A DNA stretch of 64,000 nt from Marinomonas profundi (GTDB lineage: Bacteria; Pseudomonadota; Gammaproteobacteria; Pseudomonadales; Marinomonadaceae). The DNA lies in contig NZ_CP073013.1 of the NCBI RefSeq assembly GCF_020694005.1, positions 2,118,578 to 2,182,577 on the forward strand, read 5' to 3'. The notes below the pieces were generated by a model. That model did not search any database and had not been told where the DNA came from. It was given only the letters and a program-made list of their open reading frames with translations. Of this stretch, positions 36,043-45,034 are shown piece after piece. The first letter of the stretch is position 1. The number at the start of each line of letters is the position of its first letter. The position numbers and the translations under genes are program-made.

Positions 36043-37515
36043 TTAAACGATCTTTTTCATGTCAGCCATATGACCGCGCAATACCGAACCAACGGCTTCT
36101 ACTGGGTGAGAGCGAAGCGCTGTGTTAACTTCAATCAAGCGCTTGTTATCAACGCCGTTGTTTTCAACAACAAGACCTTTACCGATAACGTCGGTGTTGA
36201 TGTCTTTCATGAAGTCAGCCAATAGTGGTACACAAGCGTGGTTGTATAGGTAGCAACCGTATTCCGCTGTGTCAGAAATAGTCGCGTTCATTTCGTACAA
36301 TTTCTTACGAGCGATGGTGTTCGCGATCAATGGTGTTTCATGTAGAGACTCGTAGTAAGCAGACTCTGCGATGATGCCAGCCGCTGTCATGGTTTCGAAA
36401 GCAAGCTCAACACCGGCTTTTACCATGGCAACCATCAAGATGCCGTTGTCGAAGAATTCTTGTTCAGAGATTTCGACATCGCCAGCAGGTGTTTTTTCGA
36501 AGTTAGTTTCTGCTGTTTCGGCGCGCCATTTAAGCAAGTTAACGTCGTCGTTGGCCCAATCTTCCATCATGGTTTGAGAGAAGTGACCGCTGATGATGTC
36601 GTCTTGGTGCTTGTTGTACAAAGGACGCATGATGACTTTTAGTTCTTCAGAAAGATCAAACGCTTTGATCTTAGCTGGGTTAGAAAGACGATCTAGCATG
36701 TTAGTCACGCCGCCGTATTTCAACGCTTCTGTTACTGTTTCCCAACCGTATTGGATCAAGCGAGAGGCGTAGCCAGCGTCGATGCCTTCTTCAACCATTT
36801 TGTCGAAGCAAAGGATAGAGCCAGTTTGCAACATACCACAAAGGATGGTTTGCTCGCCCATTAGGTCAGATTTTACTTCCGCGATGAAAGAAGACATCAA
36901 AACGCCTGCTTTGTGACCGCCAGTACCCACAGCGTACGCTTTGGCTAGAGCAAGACCTTCGCCTTTAGGATCGTTGTCTTCGTGAACGGCGATCAGCGTT
37001 GGCACACCGAAACCACGCACGTATTCAGCGCGAACTTCAGAACCTGGGCACTTAGGCGCCACCATGATGACGGTTAAGTCTTCGCGGATTTTCATGCCTT
37101 CTTCTACGATGTTGAAACCGTGAGAGTAAGATAGGCAAGCGTCTTTCTTCATAAGCGGCATAACAGCAGTAACAACGGGAGTATGTTGCTTATCTGGTGT
37201 TAGGTTCAAAACGACGTCAGCCGTTGGGATCAAGTCTTCGTAAGTGCCCACTACAAAACCGTTTTCAGTGGCGTTTTTCCACGACTGACGTTTTTGCGCA
37301 ATGGCTTCAGGACGTAACGCGTAAGAAACATCTAAACCGCTGTCGCGTAGGTTAAGACCTTGGTTAAGGCCTTGAGCGCCACAACCGATCACGACGAGTT
37401 TTTTGCCTTTAAGTGCTTCTACGCCGTCGGAAAATTCAGAGCTGTCCATAAAGCGACATTTTGCTAGTTGAGCCAGTTGCTCGCGTAGCGGCAAAGTATT
37501 GAAGTAGTTAGCCAT
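36043..37515 (-). CDS. ilvC: Ketol-acid reductoisomerase, class II
   Basis: Second step of isoleucine/valine biosynthesis: Mg2+- and NADPH-dependent rearrangement and reduction of acetohydroxy acids. At 490 residues it is the long class II form seen in enterics, with a duplicated knotted domain. The Rossmann motif is [20 protein letters not shown], then the Arg-rich NADPH-selective loop [34 protein letters not shown] and [13 protein letters not shown] follow. It is divergent from ilvY, which activates it in E. coli. Its leader holds a perfect eight-base-pair hairpin at 37588-37612. Confidence 0.97.
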   Translation of the reverse strand: MANYFNTLPLREQLAQLAKCRFMDSSEFSDGVEALKGKKLVVIGCGAQGLNQGLNLRDSGLDVSYALRPEAIAQKRQSWKNATENGFVVGTYEDLIPTADVVLNLTPDKQHTPVVTAVMPLMKKDACLSYSHGFNIVEEGMKIREDLTVIMVAPKCPGSEVRAEYVRGFGVPTLIAVHEDNDPKGEGLALAKAYAVGTGGHKAGVLMSSFIAEVKSDLMGEQTILCGMLQTGSILCFDKMVEEGIDAGYASRLIQYGWETVTEALKYGGVTNMLDRLSNPAKIKAFDLSEELKVIMRPLYNKHQDDIISGHFSQTMMEDWANDDVNLLKWRAETAETNFEKTPAGDVEISEQEFFDNGILMVAMVKAGVELAFETMTAAGIIAESAYYESLHETPLIANTIARKKLYEMNATISDTAEYGCYLYNHACVPLLADFMKDINTDVIGKGLVVENNGVDNKRLIEVNTALRSHPVEAVGSVLRGHMADMKKIV

Positions 37516-37587
37516 GTTTCGATCCTAGTTTTTATGATTAAAGTATCGACACGAAAACACGCCGATATTAAAAAAGAGTGACACAGT

Positions 37588-37612
37588 CGCCAAGCCATGT
37601 TTTTGCTTGGCG
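37588..37612. other. Perfect hairpin in the ilvC-ilvY intergenic region
   Basis: CGCCAAGC and GCTTGGCG pair across a nine-base loop. It lacks a T-run on the minus strand, so it is not an obvious terminator, and would lie in the ilvC leader RNA. Confidence 0.5.
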
Positions 37613-37665
37613 TTCTGCGAGTAGGGCTAATCTAACCTAGTAGAATGTTTTCGTAAATTGACATA

Positions 37666-37694
37666 TTTGCAATGTAACGTCCCATTTTTTGCAA
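37666..37694. promoter_or_regulatory. Paired TTTGCAA boxes, candidate IlvY sites
   Basis: TTTGCAA at 37666-37672 and again at 37688-37694, exactly 22 bp apart, between divergent ilvC and ilvY. Spacing on one face of the helix suits a LysR-type tetramer. The link to IlvY is an inference from position. Confidence 0.4.
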
Positions 37695-37738
37695 ACATGT
37701 TTTATTATGGTCTGAACGTCATCGAGCGAATCGCTATT

Positions 37739-38629
37739 ATGAACATAAGAGTGCTAAAACAATTTCTCGCCTTAGCTGAAACGCTGCATTTTGGCCGTGC
37801 CAGCGACGAGTGTCACATCAGTATTTCGGCCTTGTCGCGCAATATTCGTCATTTGGAAGATGAACTGGGTGTGGCTTTGTTTAATCGCGATAACCGCACC
37901 GTGGTATTGACTCAAGAAGGGCAGAAATTTCTTAAATACGCTCGCGATACTAGCCGCCAATGGCACTTGATTCGTCATGAGTTAACCGACAACTTGGACC
38001 AGCTTAGCGGTGAAATCAGTCTGTATGGTTCCGTGACGGCGAGTTACAGTTTCCTGTACGAATTATTGCGGCGTTTTCGCGTTGCCTACCCAGGTGTTGA
38101 AATCAAGCTGCGCACGGGCGACCCTGAACACGCTATTGCGCACATTTTGGATGGCAAAGAAGACATTACCATTGCTGCCAAGCCGACGAACCTGCCTCGT
38201 AATGTGGCCTTTAAGCCCATTGCCATCTCGCCACTGCTGTTTATTGCGCCGTTAGAGCAACAAGTTCCGAATGTACCAACCCGTGCTCCCACTACGGTAC
38301 AAGAGTGGGCGACTATCCCGATGATTCTTTCCGAAAGCGGCGTGTCGAGAACGCGCGTCGATGAATGGTTTCGTCAACAGGACATTGCGCCACAGATTTA
38401 CGCGCAAGTCACGGGCAACGAAGCGATAGTGAGCATGGTGAGCTTGGGTTTTGGGATTGGTGTGGTGCCTAAAATCGTCTTGGATAATAGCCCGCTTGTA
38501 GATCGAATTAAGGTGTTAGACGTACAGCCTGAACTGGAACCTTACGATATTGGCTTGTTTACCCTGAAGAAAAGCTTAAAAAACCCTATGGTGGACGCTT
38601 TTTGGAGCCTAATGGAAGAAGAGGCGTAA
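37739..38629 (+). CDS. ilvY: LysR-type activator IlvY
   Basis: A 296-residue LysR regulator. HTH at residues about 1-60 (NIRVLKQFLALAETLHFGRA, then SISALSRNIRHLEDEL), effector domain from about 90. In enterics IlvY senses acetohydroxy acids and activates ilvC, and the divergent gene here is ilvC. ATG 37739 is the family-typical start; an upstream in-frame start at 37658 would put the candidate operator inside the coding region. Confidence 0.9.
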   Translation: MNIRVLKQFLALAETLHFGRASDECHISISALSRNIRHLEDELGVALFNRDNRTVVLTQEGQKFLKYARDTSRQWHLIRHELTDNLDQLSGEISLYGSVTASYSFLYELLRRFRVAYPGVEIKLRTGDPEHAIAHILDGKEDITIAAKPTNLPRNVAFKPIAISPLLFIAPLEQQVPNVPTRAPTTVQEWATIPMILSESGVSRTRVDEWFRQQDIAPQIYAQVTGNEAIVSMVSLGFGIGVVPKIVLDNSPLVDRIKVLDVQPELEPYDIGLFTLKKSLKNPMVDAFWSLMEEEA

Positions 38630-38716
38630 TCACGCCTCTTCTCTTGGTGGTTGCCTTTGTTGTTTAGACAGCGGTTTAGGCCGTTATCTAGTCAACTATC
38701 TAATCAGCAGGCTGGC

Positions 38717-39787
38717 TTATTTCCAACCACCTTGGTCCATCAATTTAACCGCTTGACGGTTGTTTTCACCCAACACACTTAGGGAAATCGTATCGGCTTT
38801 GAAATCGCCAAATACGGTTAGGTTTTTCGGTGGCGCAATGCCTTCCACAACGGGGTATTCGTTGTTTACTTTTGCGTACCATTCTTGGCTTTGTTGGTTG
38901 GTTAAAAACTCAACCAGTTTGGTCGCGTTGTCTTTGTTTTTTGCAGAAGCGGTCATACCGATGCCGCTGACATTGACGTGAACACCACGGTCATTAGCGC
39001 CTTGGTTTGGCCAGAACATAACCAGTTTGTTGTAGACGTCACGATCAGCTTGCTTGTCACTTTGACCTAAACGGCCGAAGTAATAAGTGTTAGCAATGGC
39101 AATGTCACACACGCCAGCGGCTGCCGCTTTGATTTGATCTGTATCGCCGCCTGCTGGTGGACGAGCAAAGTTAGCCACTAAACCTTTGATCCATTCCAAG
39201 GTTTTGGCTTCGCCATGTGCGTCGATCATAGACGCCACCAAAGATTGGTTATAAATGTTGCCGGAAGAACGAATGCAAATTTTGCCTTTCCATTTTGGAT
39301 CGGCTAGTGCTTCGTATGTAGAAAGCTCCGCTGGATTAACGGTTTCTGGGTTGTATAGAAATACGCGGGCGCGCTGTGATAGGCCATACCAATAACCGTC
39401 GCGGTCTTGTAGGTGGCTTGGCACAACGTCTTTGAGTTGTTCAGTTTCAAACGGTTGCAATACACCGGCGTCTTTTGCACGGTATAAACGTCCGGCATCA
39501 ACGGTAATAAAAACATCTGCAGGGCTAGCGCTGCCTTCTGATTTTAGGCGGCTCAATAGGGCATCAGCATCGCCAGTGATTAGGTTCACGGTGACGTCAT
39601 GCTCTTTAGAGAAATTGTCTAAAAGAGGTGAGATCAATGCTTCGGCACGGGCTGAGTAAACATTTACTTCCCCAGCGGCATGAGCAGATAGGCTGCTAAA
39701 AGACAACAAAGAAGTACCAATAACAGCACACCAAGAGGCGCTTTTACGGATAGATGAAGCCAAGGTTGTTGGGGTTAGTTGAGTCAT
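38717..39787 (-). CDS. Fe(III) ABC transporter periplasmic binding protein (FbpA/FutA type)
   Basis: A 356-residue periplasmic iron-binding protein. The signal peptide is long (about 38 residues, cleaved after AHA). The mature start GEVNVYSARAEALISPLLDN carries the first Tyr ligand, and the IANTYYFGRL motif the Tyr pair that binds ferric iron. FbpB/FbpC genes are not adjacent. No convincing Fur box is visible upstream. It is divergent from the SotB-like exporter gene, 300 bases away. Confidence 0.9.
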   Translation of the reverse strand: MTQLTPTTLASSIRKSASWCAVIGTSLLSFSSLSAHAAGEVNVYSARAEALISPLLDNFSKEHDVTVNLITGDADALLSRLKSEGSASPADVFITVDAGRLYRAKDAGVLQPFETEQLKDVVPSHLQDRDGYWYGLSQRARVFLYNPETVNPAELSTYEALADPKWKGKICIRSSGNIYNQSLVASMIDAHGEAKTLEWIKGLVANFARPPAGGDTDQIKAAAAGVCDIAIANTYYFGRLGQSDKQADRDVYNKLVMFWPNQGANDRGVHVNVSGIGMTASAKNKDNATKLVEFLTNQQSQEWYAKVNNEYPVVEGIAPPKNLTVFGDFKADTISLSVLGENNRQAVKLMDQGGWK

Positions 39788-40099
39788 TGTTTTTCCTTTT
39801 TACTGATGAATATGGATTAAAAAGCATTTATCGAGTCCAGTGTTGACAAATAGTAATGGAAATAGTTCCTGTTTGTATTGTTATTTTTGTAATTTTTTTA
39901 AACGGGCTATTTTAGTGCGCTATTTTGAGGGGAATAATAGCGAATCTGAGCCTGATATCGATTGCTATGAGAAAGTCTCAGCCGCATGGCTTTAAAATGA
40001 ATAAATTGCGCTTTTTCTCCCTATTTAGCCCTTCTTTTTTTGTCTAAAAAGTGAACAATAGGCGTCGATTTTAATCCTCTACTTTTATTGCAGGCCATA
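39788..40099. other. Divergent intergenic region, iron-binding protein / exporter
   Basis: About 310 AT-rich bases containing both promoters. TTGTCA on the minus strand near 39843 could be a -35 element. I see no gene and no strong palindrome. Confidence 0.4.
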
Positions 40100-41311
40100 A
40101 TGATATCAACCCCTTCTTCTGCCGAGACGGTTTCCCGCCGTGTTCAATATTTACGTGTGTTTATGCTTGGCCTTAGCGCTTTTATTTTTAATACCACTGA
40201 GTTCGTTCCAGTGGGATTGTTGTCGGATATTGCGCAAAGCTTTTCTATTCCGACGGCTCAAGTGGGCTGGATGTTGACTGTTTATGCTTGGATTGTGGCC
40301 TTGATGTCGCTGCCTATGATGCTGTTGACGCGGAAAGTGGAACGTAAAACTTTGCTGATGTGGCTGTTTGCCTTGTTTATTGTTAGCCATATCCTTTCCG
40401 TTGTTGCTTGGGATTTTACGACCTTGCTCATCAGCCGGATTGGGATTGCGTTTGCGCACGCCGTATTCTGGTCGATTACGGCCTCTATTGCGATTCGTGT
40501 CGCGCCACCCGGTAAACATACTTTTGCGTTAAGCGTTTTAGCAACAGGAACGGGGCTTGCCATGGTGCTTGGCGTACCTGCGGGGCGTATTATTGGTCAG
40601 CTTTTGGATTGGCGTACTACTTTTGCGGTCATTGCGGTTATCGCTGTCATCATTATGTTGGTTATGTATCGGTTATTGCCGGACTTGCCCAGCTTGTTTT
40701 CGGGCTCTATTAGTAAGGTGCCGGAAGTGCTAAACAATCGCGTTTTACTGGGCATGTACCTCTTTATTTTTGCGATTTTTTCCGCGCATTACACCGCTTA
40801 TAGCTATATTGAACCCTTTTTGAGAGAGGTGGGTTCCGTCAGCGGCGGCTTTACGACCATGATTTTGTTGTTATTTGGTATGGCAGGTATTTTTGGCAGT
40901 GTGTTGTTCAGCTATTTTGGTGATAAGGCCAATACCTTGATGTTGGTATCCAGTGTGACGGCGGCTTCTGCTTGTATGGCGCTGCTGTATTTCCTTGCTC
41001 CTCATGACTCATTTTTAGTAGCGGGTGTATTGGTGTGGGGTGCGTCGATTATGATTATCGGTTTGAGCATGCAAATCCGTGTGCTGAACGTCGACAACAG
41101 CGCCGCTGACATTATTATGTCTTTGTATTCGGGCATTATTAACTTGGGCATTGGCGCGGGTGCGTTGATCGGCGGTCAGGTTATTCATTATGTCGGCTTA
41201 GAAAGTGTTGGCTTCGCGGGGGCCTTGTTAGGCGGTTGCGCCTTAGCGGTGATTGTGACCTTATTAAAGCGCTTGAAAGCGTCAACCGATTTGAACGCAT
41301 CAACTCAATAG
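40100..41311 (+). CDS. MFS exporter, SotB-like (sugar efflux type)
   Basis: A 403-residue major-facilitator protein with 12 helices of the DHA1 family. The opening YLRVFMLGLSAFIFNTTEFV and PVGLLSDIAQSFSI, plus motif A-like KVERKTLLMWLF, closely recall E. coli SotB/SotA-type sugar and IPTG exporters. The substrate here is unknown. ATG 40100 is chosen over TTG 40088. A terminator follows at 41386. Confidence 0.85.
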   Translation: MISTPSSAETVSRRVQYLRVFMLGLSAFIFNTTEFVPVGLLSDIAQSFSIPTAQVGWMLTVYAWIVALMSLPMMLLTRKVERKTLLMWLFALFIVSHILSVVAWDFTTLLISRIGIAFAHAVFWSITASIAIRVAPPGKHTFALSVLATGTGLAMVLGVPAGRIIGQLLDWRTTFAVIAVIAVIIMLVMYRLLPDLPSLFSGSISKVPEVLNNRVLLGMYLFIFAIFSAHYTAYSYIEPFLREVGSVSGGFTTMILLLFGMAGIFGSVLFSYFGDKANTLMLVSSVTAASACMALLYFLAPHDSFLVAGVLVWGASIMIIGLSMQIRVLNVDNSAADIIMSLYSGIINLGIGAGALIGGQVIHYVGLESVGFAGALLGGCALAVIVTLLKRLKASTDLNASTQ

Positions 41312-41385
41312 CAAAACGTAAAACACATCTGCGCTCGCTCTTGGTGCAATTTTTTTATAAAAGAGCATTTTGGTGTTGAGTAACG

Positions 41386-41427
41386 AAAGCGCTTGGTTTT
41401 TTTATTTTATAGACCAGCGCTTTTTAT
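41386..41427 (+). terminator. Terminator after the SotB-like gene
   Basis: AAGCGCTTGGT pairs with ACCAGCGCTT with a T/A-rich loop and a following T-run; small bulge in the stem. Confidence 0.7.
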
Positions 41428-41507
41428 TTTATCAATTAGAGTTTTTTACTATATAAATCAACGGTTTTCTAGTTTCTTAGACAGCCAATGCCAGCGTGTT
41501 TATTATT

Positions 41508-41523
41508 TGGCATCATACTTGCT
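41508..41523 (+). promoter_or_regulatory. Sigma-54 (-24/-12) promoter of the cyanase operon
   Basis: TGGCATCATACTTGCT matches the TGGCAC-N5-TTGCW consensus with GG and GC exactly spaced. Transcription would begin near 41534, giving a leader of about 330 bases before cynS. A TTGGTGCA half-site upstream at about 41341 resembles half of an NtrC site. Confidence 0.7.
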
Positions 41524-41533
41524 AATTCCCACT

Positions 41534-41829
41534 TGTCTCTGTGTCGAGGTTATCGGCATAGAAAACAAATGATCAACGTCGATCAATTTGCTGAATGGCA
41601 TCGTCGCCAGCTGCTGTTTTTCAGTAGCGCTCGGTCAGGCTCCTTTAGAAAGGACCGCTGATGAGGGTGACGTGTCGGCGTCGCTTCTCTCTTTCCTTTT
41701 CTTTCTAAAAAGCCATTCGATCCTCCGAAGCGGGCCTTGTCATAAGCAAAATACCATTTGAAAAAAACATTTGTGAACTTTGTTCAATAGATTGAGCTTT
41801 GCTTCGCTAAATAGTTTGTATTTTGAGGA
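41534..41829 (+). other. Structured 5' leader upstream of cynS
   Basis: Several local hairpins are visible: TGGC-ATCGTC-GCCA (near 41598-41611), GCTGCTG-TTTTT-CAGTAGC (near 41612-41630), CGGT...CCTTT-AG-AAAGG-ACCG (near 41633-41660), and GTGACG-TGTCGG-CGTCGC (near 41668-41685). No complete gene is present. I do not recognise a known riboswitch. Confidence 0.45.
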
Positions 41830-41859
41830 GCTCTATTTTTAGGCGCTCTATTTTTAGGG
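41830..41859. repeat. 15-bp tandem duplication next to cynS
   Basis: GCTCTATTTTTAGGC then GCTCTATTTTTAGGG, one mismatch; the second copy abuts the AGGGGAAAG ribosome binding site of cynS. Confidence 0.88.
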
Positions 41860-41867
41860 GAAAGTGA

Positions 41868-42308
41868 ATGAAAAAAATTGATGTCACTGAAGCTATTTTT
41901 GCTATTAAAAAAGAGCAAAATCTCAGTTGGGAATCCATCGCGGAAGCCACTGGTATGACCGATGTTTGGATCACCTCGGCTTGTTTAGGCATGAACAGTT
42001 GTTCGGCGGACGTGGCTGATAAGTTGGTGGCTTTTTTAGGATTACCTGCCGAAGCAAAATCCGTGCTGATGGAATACCCGACTAAAACGTGGGATCAAGC
42101 GATTCCACAAGACCCTTTAATTTATCGATTATATGAAGTGGTGGGGGTTTATGGACCGACGCTTAAAGAAGTGATTCAGGAAAAATTTGGCGATGGCATC
42201 ATGAGTGCGATTGATTTTTCTATGACGGTCGATAAGGAAGAAAACCCTAAAGGAGATCGTGTGATTTTGACACTGAACGGGAAGTTTTTGCCATATAAAT
42301 CTTGGTAA
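41868..42308 (+). CDS. cynS: Cyanate hydratase (cyanase)
   Basis: Decamer enzyme converting cyanate and bicarbonate to ammonia and CO2, a way to use cyanate as nitrogen and detoxify it. It is 146 residues. An N-terminal HTH-like helical domain (VTEAIFAIKKEQNLSWESIA) precedes the C-terminal catalytic domain with YRLYEVVGVYGPTLKEVIQE, containing Arg, Glu and, later, Ser of the active site (IDFSM). The strong AGGGGAAAGTG ribosome site fixes the start. It is followed 56 bases later by an FNT channel and lies behind a sigma-54 promoter, so nitrogen control is likely. Confidence 0.96.
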   Translation: MKKIDVTEAIFAIKKEQNLSWESIAEATGMTDVWITSACLGMNSCSADVADKLVAFLGLPAEAKSVLMEYPTKTWDQAIPQDPLIYRLYEVVGVYGPTLKEVIQEKFGDGIMSAIDFSMTVDKEENPKGDRVILTLNGKFLPYKSW

Positions 42309-42364
42309 TTATTTCTTTTCAAAAGTGAATCTTAGGTAATTTTAAAGAATAAGAGGGCGTAAAA

Positions 42365-43177
42365 ATGGCGTACATAGAACCAAGTGAATTTGTCACCAAG
42401 ATGGTCGACGCAGGCGAGCAAAAGGTCTACATGTCGACAAAAGACACCATTATCCGCGCGTTTATGGCGGGGGCGATTCTTGGTTTGGCAGCGGTGTTTG
42501 CGATCACGGTTGCGGTTCAGACAGGCAGCCCATTATTGGGCGCCGTGCTGTTTCCGGTTGGCTTTATCATGCTGTATTTGATGAAGTTTGACTTATTAAC
42601 AGGCGTATTTACCCTCGTACCCTTGGCGTTATTTGATAAGCGTCCGGGCGTAACGCCGGCACAAGTGTTGCGTAATTGGGGCTTGGTGTTTATCGGCAAC
42701 TTTGCGGGGGCTTTGATGACAGCGTTTTTTATGTCGTTTATTTTGACCTACGGTTACGCTACCGATGGCGGGGCGTTAGCGGCGAAGGTTAGCTCAATTG
42801 GCGAGTCTCGGACCTTGGGTTATCAGTCCCATGGCGTGGGCGGTTGGCTGACTATTTTTATTCGTGGCATGTTGTGTAACTGGATGGTGTCTATGGGCGT
42901 GGTTGGCGCAATGATCTCTACCTCAGCTGGCGCCAAAATGGCCGCCATGTGGATGCCGGTTATGCTGTTCTTTTACATGGGGTTTGAGCATTCTATCGTC
43001 AACATGTTTTTGTTCCCATTTTCAATGATCATGGGCGGAGAATTTACCGTGTCGGATTATTTGATTTGGAACGAAATCCCAACGGTATTGGGTAATTTAG
43101 CCGGTGGCCTGTTGTTAGTGGGCCTACCACTTTATCTGACTCATGTGAGAACCTCAGCGTCGCGTAAATTGGCATAA
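42365..43177 (+). CDS. Formate/nitrite transporter (FNT) family channel
   Basis: A 270-residue pentameric membrane channel protein with six helices, FocA/NirC family. Family landmarks are FMAGAILGLAAVFAITVAVQ, FPVGFIMLYLMKFDLLTGVF, a central IRGMLCNWMVSMGV stretch and MPVMLFFYMGFEHSIVNMFL with the conserved pore His. Nitrite or formate is expected, and cyanate (a small anion) is possible given cynS next to it. A terminator-like hairpin separates it from the kinase/phosphatase gene. Confidence 0.9.
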   Translation: MAYIEPSEFVTKMVDAGEQKVYMSTKDTIIRAFMAGAILGLAAVFAITVAVQTGSPLLGAVLFPVGFIMLYLMKFDLLTGVFTLVPLALFDKRPGVTPAQVLRNWGLVFIGNFAGALMTAFFMSFILTYGYATDGGALAAKVSSIGESRTLGYQSHGVGGWLTIFIRGMLCNWMVSMGVVGAMISTSAGAKMAAMWMPVMLFFYMGFEHSIVNMFLFPFSMIMGGEFTVSDYLIWNEIPTVLGNLAGGLLLVGLPLYLTHVRTSASRKLA

Positions 43178-43189
43178 GACGTTTTGTTT

Positions 43190-43226
43190 AAAAACTCTGT
43201 AAGTGTCTATGCTTACAGAGTTTTTT
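43190..43226 (+). terminator. Hairpin with T-run between FNT and kinase/phosphatase genes
   Basis: CTCTGTAAG and CTTACAGAG pair around TGTCTATG and are followed by T6. It looks like a full terminator or attenuator. Confidence 0.85.
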
Positions 43227-43242
43227 GTATTTAGGGAGCTTA

Positions 43243-44958
43243 ATGAAAGTACTTAGCATCAGTATTGGCCGCGCCACCAATAAAGGCAAAAAAGACATCA
43301 ATCAAGATGGCTTGGGCGGGCAGATACCCGCAGAACCGCTACTTAGCACCAGAGGTGTCGCCCTTGCTATTGCCGATGGCATCAGTTCGAGCTCTGTAAG
43401 CCAAGTCGCCAGTGAATTCGCTATTACGCGCTTTTTAGAAGACTTTTATCACACCTCCGACGCGTGGTCGGTGAAAACATCTGGCGAAAAAGTGATTAAC
43501 TCCATCAATGCCGCGCTGTATTCTCAAAGCCAAAATGGCCCAAGCCGATTCGACAAAGACAAAGGCTATGTCTGTACTTTTTCTGCCATTGTGTTGTGTT
43601 CGAATACCGCGCATATTTTTCATTTAGGAGACAGCCGCGTCTATCGTTTAGTCGATGGCAAACTTGAACAACTCACCAAAGACCATCGTCGAATTGTGTC
43701 CGCTAATGAGAGCTATTTGACTCGTGCCTTGGGCATAGCGCCGATTCTAGAATGGGATTATCAACTCTTGCCGATGAGTAAAGGCGACATTTTTGTGATG
43801 GCCACCGATGGCGTGTATGAATTTGTTGATGCTGAGCAAGTCGTCACTTGCATTGCCGCGTCAGAGAGCTTGGATCAAGCCGCAGAGCACATTATCTCGC
43901 AGGCGTTGAGCAACGGCAGTGATGACAACCTGAGCATTCAAATTGCCCGAGTCGACGAGGTGCCAAGTTATCAACAGGACGATGTTCAGCACAACATCAG
44001 TCTATTGCCTTTGCCGCCACCATTAAGAGAAAGAATGTCGTTTGATGGCTACGAGATACTTCGCTCTCTCTACGTGAGCAGTCGCAGTCATGTGTTTCTA
44101 GCGCGCGATACGGACAGCAATGAACGGGTGGTGATTAAAGTGCCATCGGCGGAATTGAGTGACGATGCCGCCTATTTAGAACGCTTTATGTTAGAGGGCT
44201 GGATCGCCAAACGGATTCATAACCCTCATGTGGTCAAAGCCATCGAATCCCCAAGGCAACGGCAATTTCTCTATTTGGTAACGCACTACATCGAAGGTCA
44301 GTCTCTTACTCAATGGATGATAGATAACCCCAAACCAACGCTGGAACAAACCCGCCATATCATTTCGCAAATCGCCAATGGGCTGCAGGCGTTTCATCGT
44401 AAAAGTATGATTCATCAAGACATTCGCCCGGCGAACATCATGATTGATAAACACGGTACTGTGAAAATTATCGACTTTGGTTCCACTCACATTGCCGGTG
44501 TCAGTAACGCCAGAGACGAAGATGTCCTGCGCGGCACCATGCGTTATTCCGCTCCAGAATACTTCCTCGGTCATGCCGGTTCCGAACGCTCCGATATTTA
44601 TGCTCTCGGCGTCATTGCCTACCAAATGCTCTCTGCCAATCAATTTCCTTATAGCCCGAAAATAGCCCAAGCAAAAAGCATCGCCGCCCAACGGCGTTTA
44701 CGTTATCGCAGCGTTATTACCGAAGATTCAGAACTGCCGGTCTGGATTGACGACGCTCTGCACAAAGCCCTACAGATCGATCCGCTAAAACGCTACGAAG
44801 AAGTGTCTGAATTTGTTTACGACTTGCACCAGCCCAATCAAACTTTCCTTGATCGTACTCGACCACCACTTATACAGCGTAATCCGGTGATGTTCTGGCA
44901 AGGAGTGTCTTTCTTATTGTTTTTAGTGATCATTTTTCTATGCTTGGAAAAATTTTAG
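43243..44958 (+). CDS. PP2C phosphatase-Ser/Thr kinase fusion, membrane-anchored
   Basis: A 571-residue signalling protein with opposing activities. Residues about 1-240 are a PP2C phosphatase (IADGISSSSVSQVASEF, LGDSRVYRLVDGKLEQLT, MATDGVYEFV, then SDDNLSI). Residues about 265-520 are a Hanks-type kinase (VVIKVPSAE lysine, MIHQDIRPANIMID catalytic loop with the usual HRD changed to HQD, IIDFGSTHIAG, GTMRYSAPEY). One C-terminal helix (GVSFLLFLVIIFLCLE) anchors it with both domains in the cytoplasm. Such fusions are known beside nitrate/nitrite assimilation genes in pseudomonads. ATG 43243 is preceded by AGGGAG. Confidence 0.92.
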   Translation: MKVLSISIGRATNKGKKDINQDGLGGQIPAEPLLSTRGVALAIADGISSSSVSQVASEFAITRFLEDFYHTSDAWSVKTSGEKVINSINAALYSQSQNGPSRFDKDKGYVCTFSAIVLCSNTAHIFHLGDSRVYRLVDGKLEQLTKDHRRIVSANESYLTRALGIAPILEWDYQLLPMSKGDIFVMATDGVYEFVDAEQVVTCIAASESLDQAAEHIISQALSNGSDDNLSIQIARVDEVPSYQQDDVQHNISLLPLPPPLRERMSFDGYEILRSLYVSSRSHVFLARDTDSNERVVIKVPSAELSDDAAYLERFMLEGWIAKRIHNPHVVKAIESPRQRQFLYLVTHYIEGQSLTQWMIDNPKPTLEQTRHIISQIANGLQAFHRKSMIHQDIRPANIMIDKHGTVKIIDFGSTHIAGVSNARDEDVLRGTMRYSAPEYFLGHAGSERSDIYALGVIAYQMLSANQFPYSPKIAQAKSIAAQRRLRYRSVITEDSELPVWIDDALHKALQIDPLKRYEEVSEFVYDLHQPNQTFLDRTRPPLIQRNPVMFWQGVSFLLFLVIIFLCLEKF

Positions 44959-45034
44959 TTTTTTTAAAGAAAGCATTTATTATCTCAACTCAAGCGCTAC
45001 ACTGATGATCTAACCTAATATGAGGCGACAGGCT

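Noticed and set aside
39788..40099. Fur box upstream of the iron-binding protein gene
   Set aside because: AT-rich words such as TAGTAATGG are present, but no stretch approaches the GATAATGATAATCATTATC pattern.
41534..41829. TPP, glycine or guanidine riboswitch in the cynS leader
   Set aside because: None of the conserved core words of these classes is present; only local hairpins are seen.
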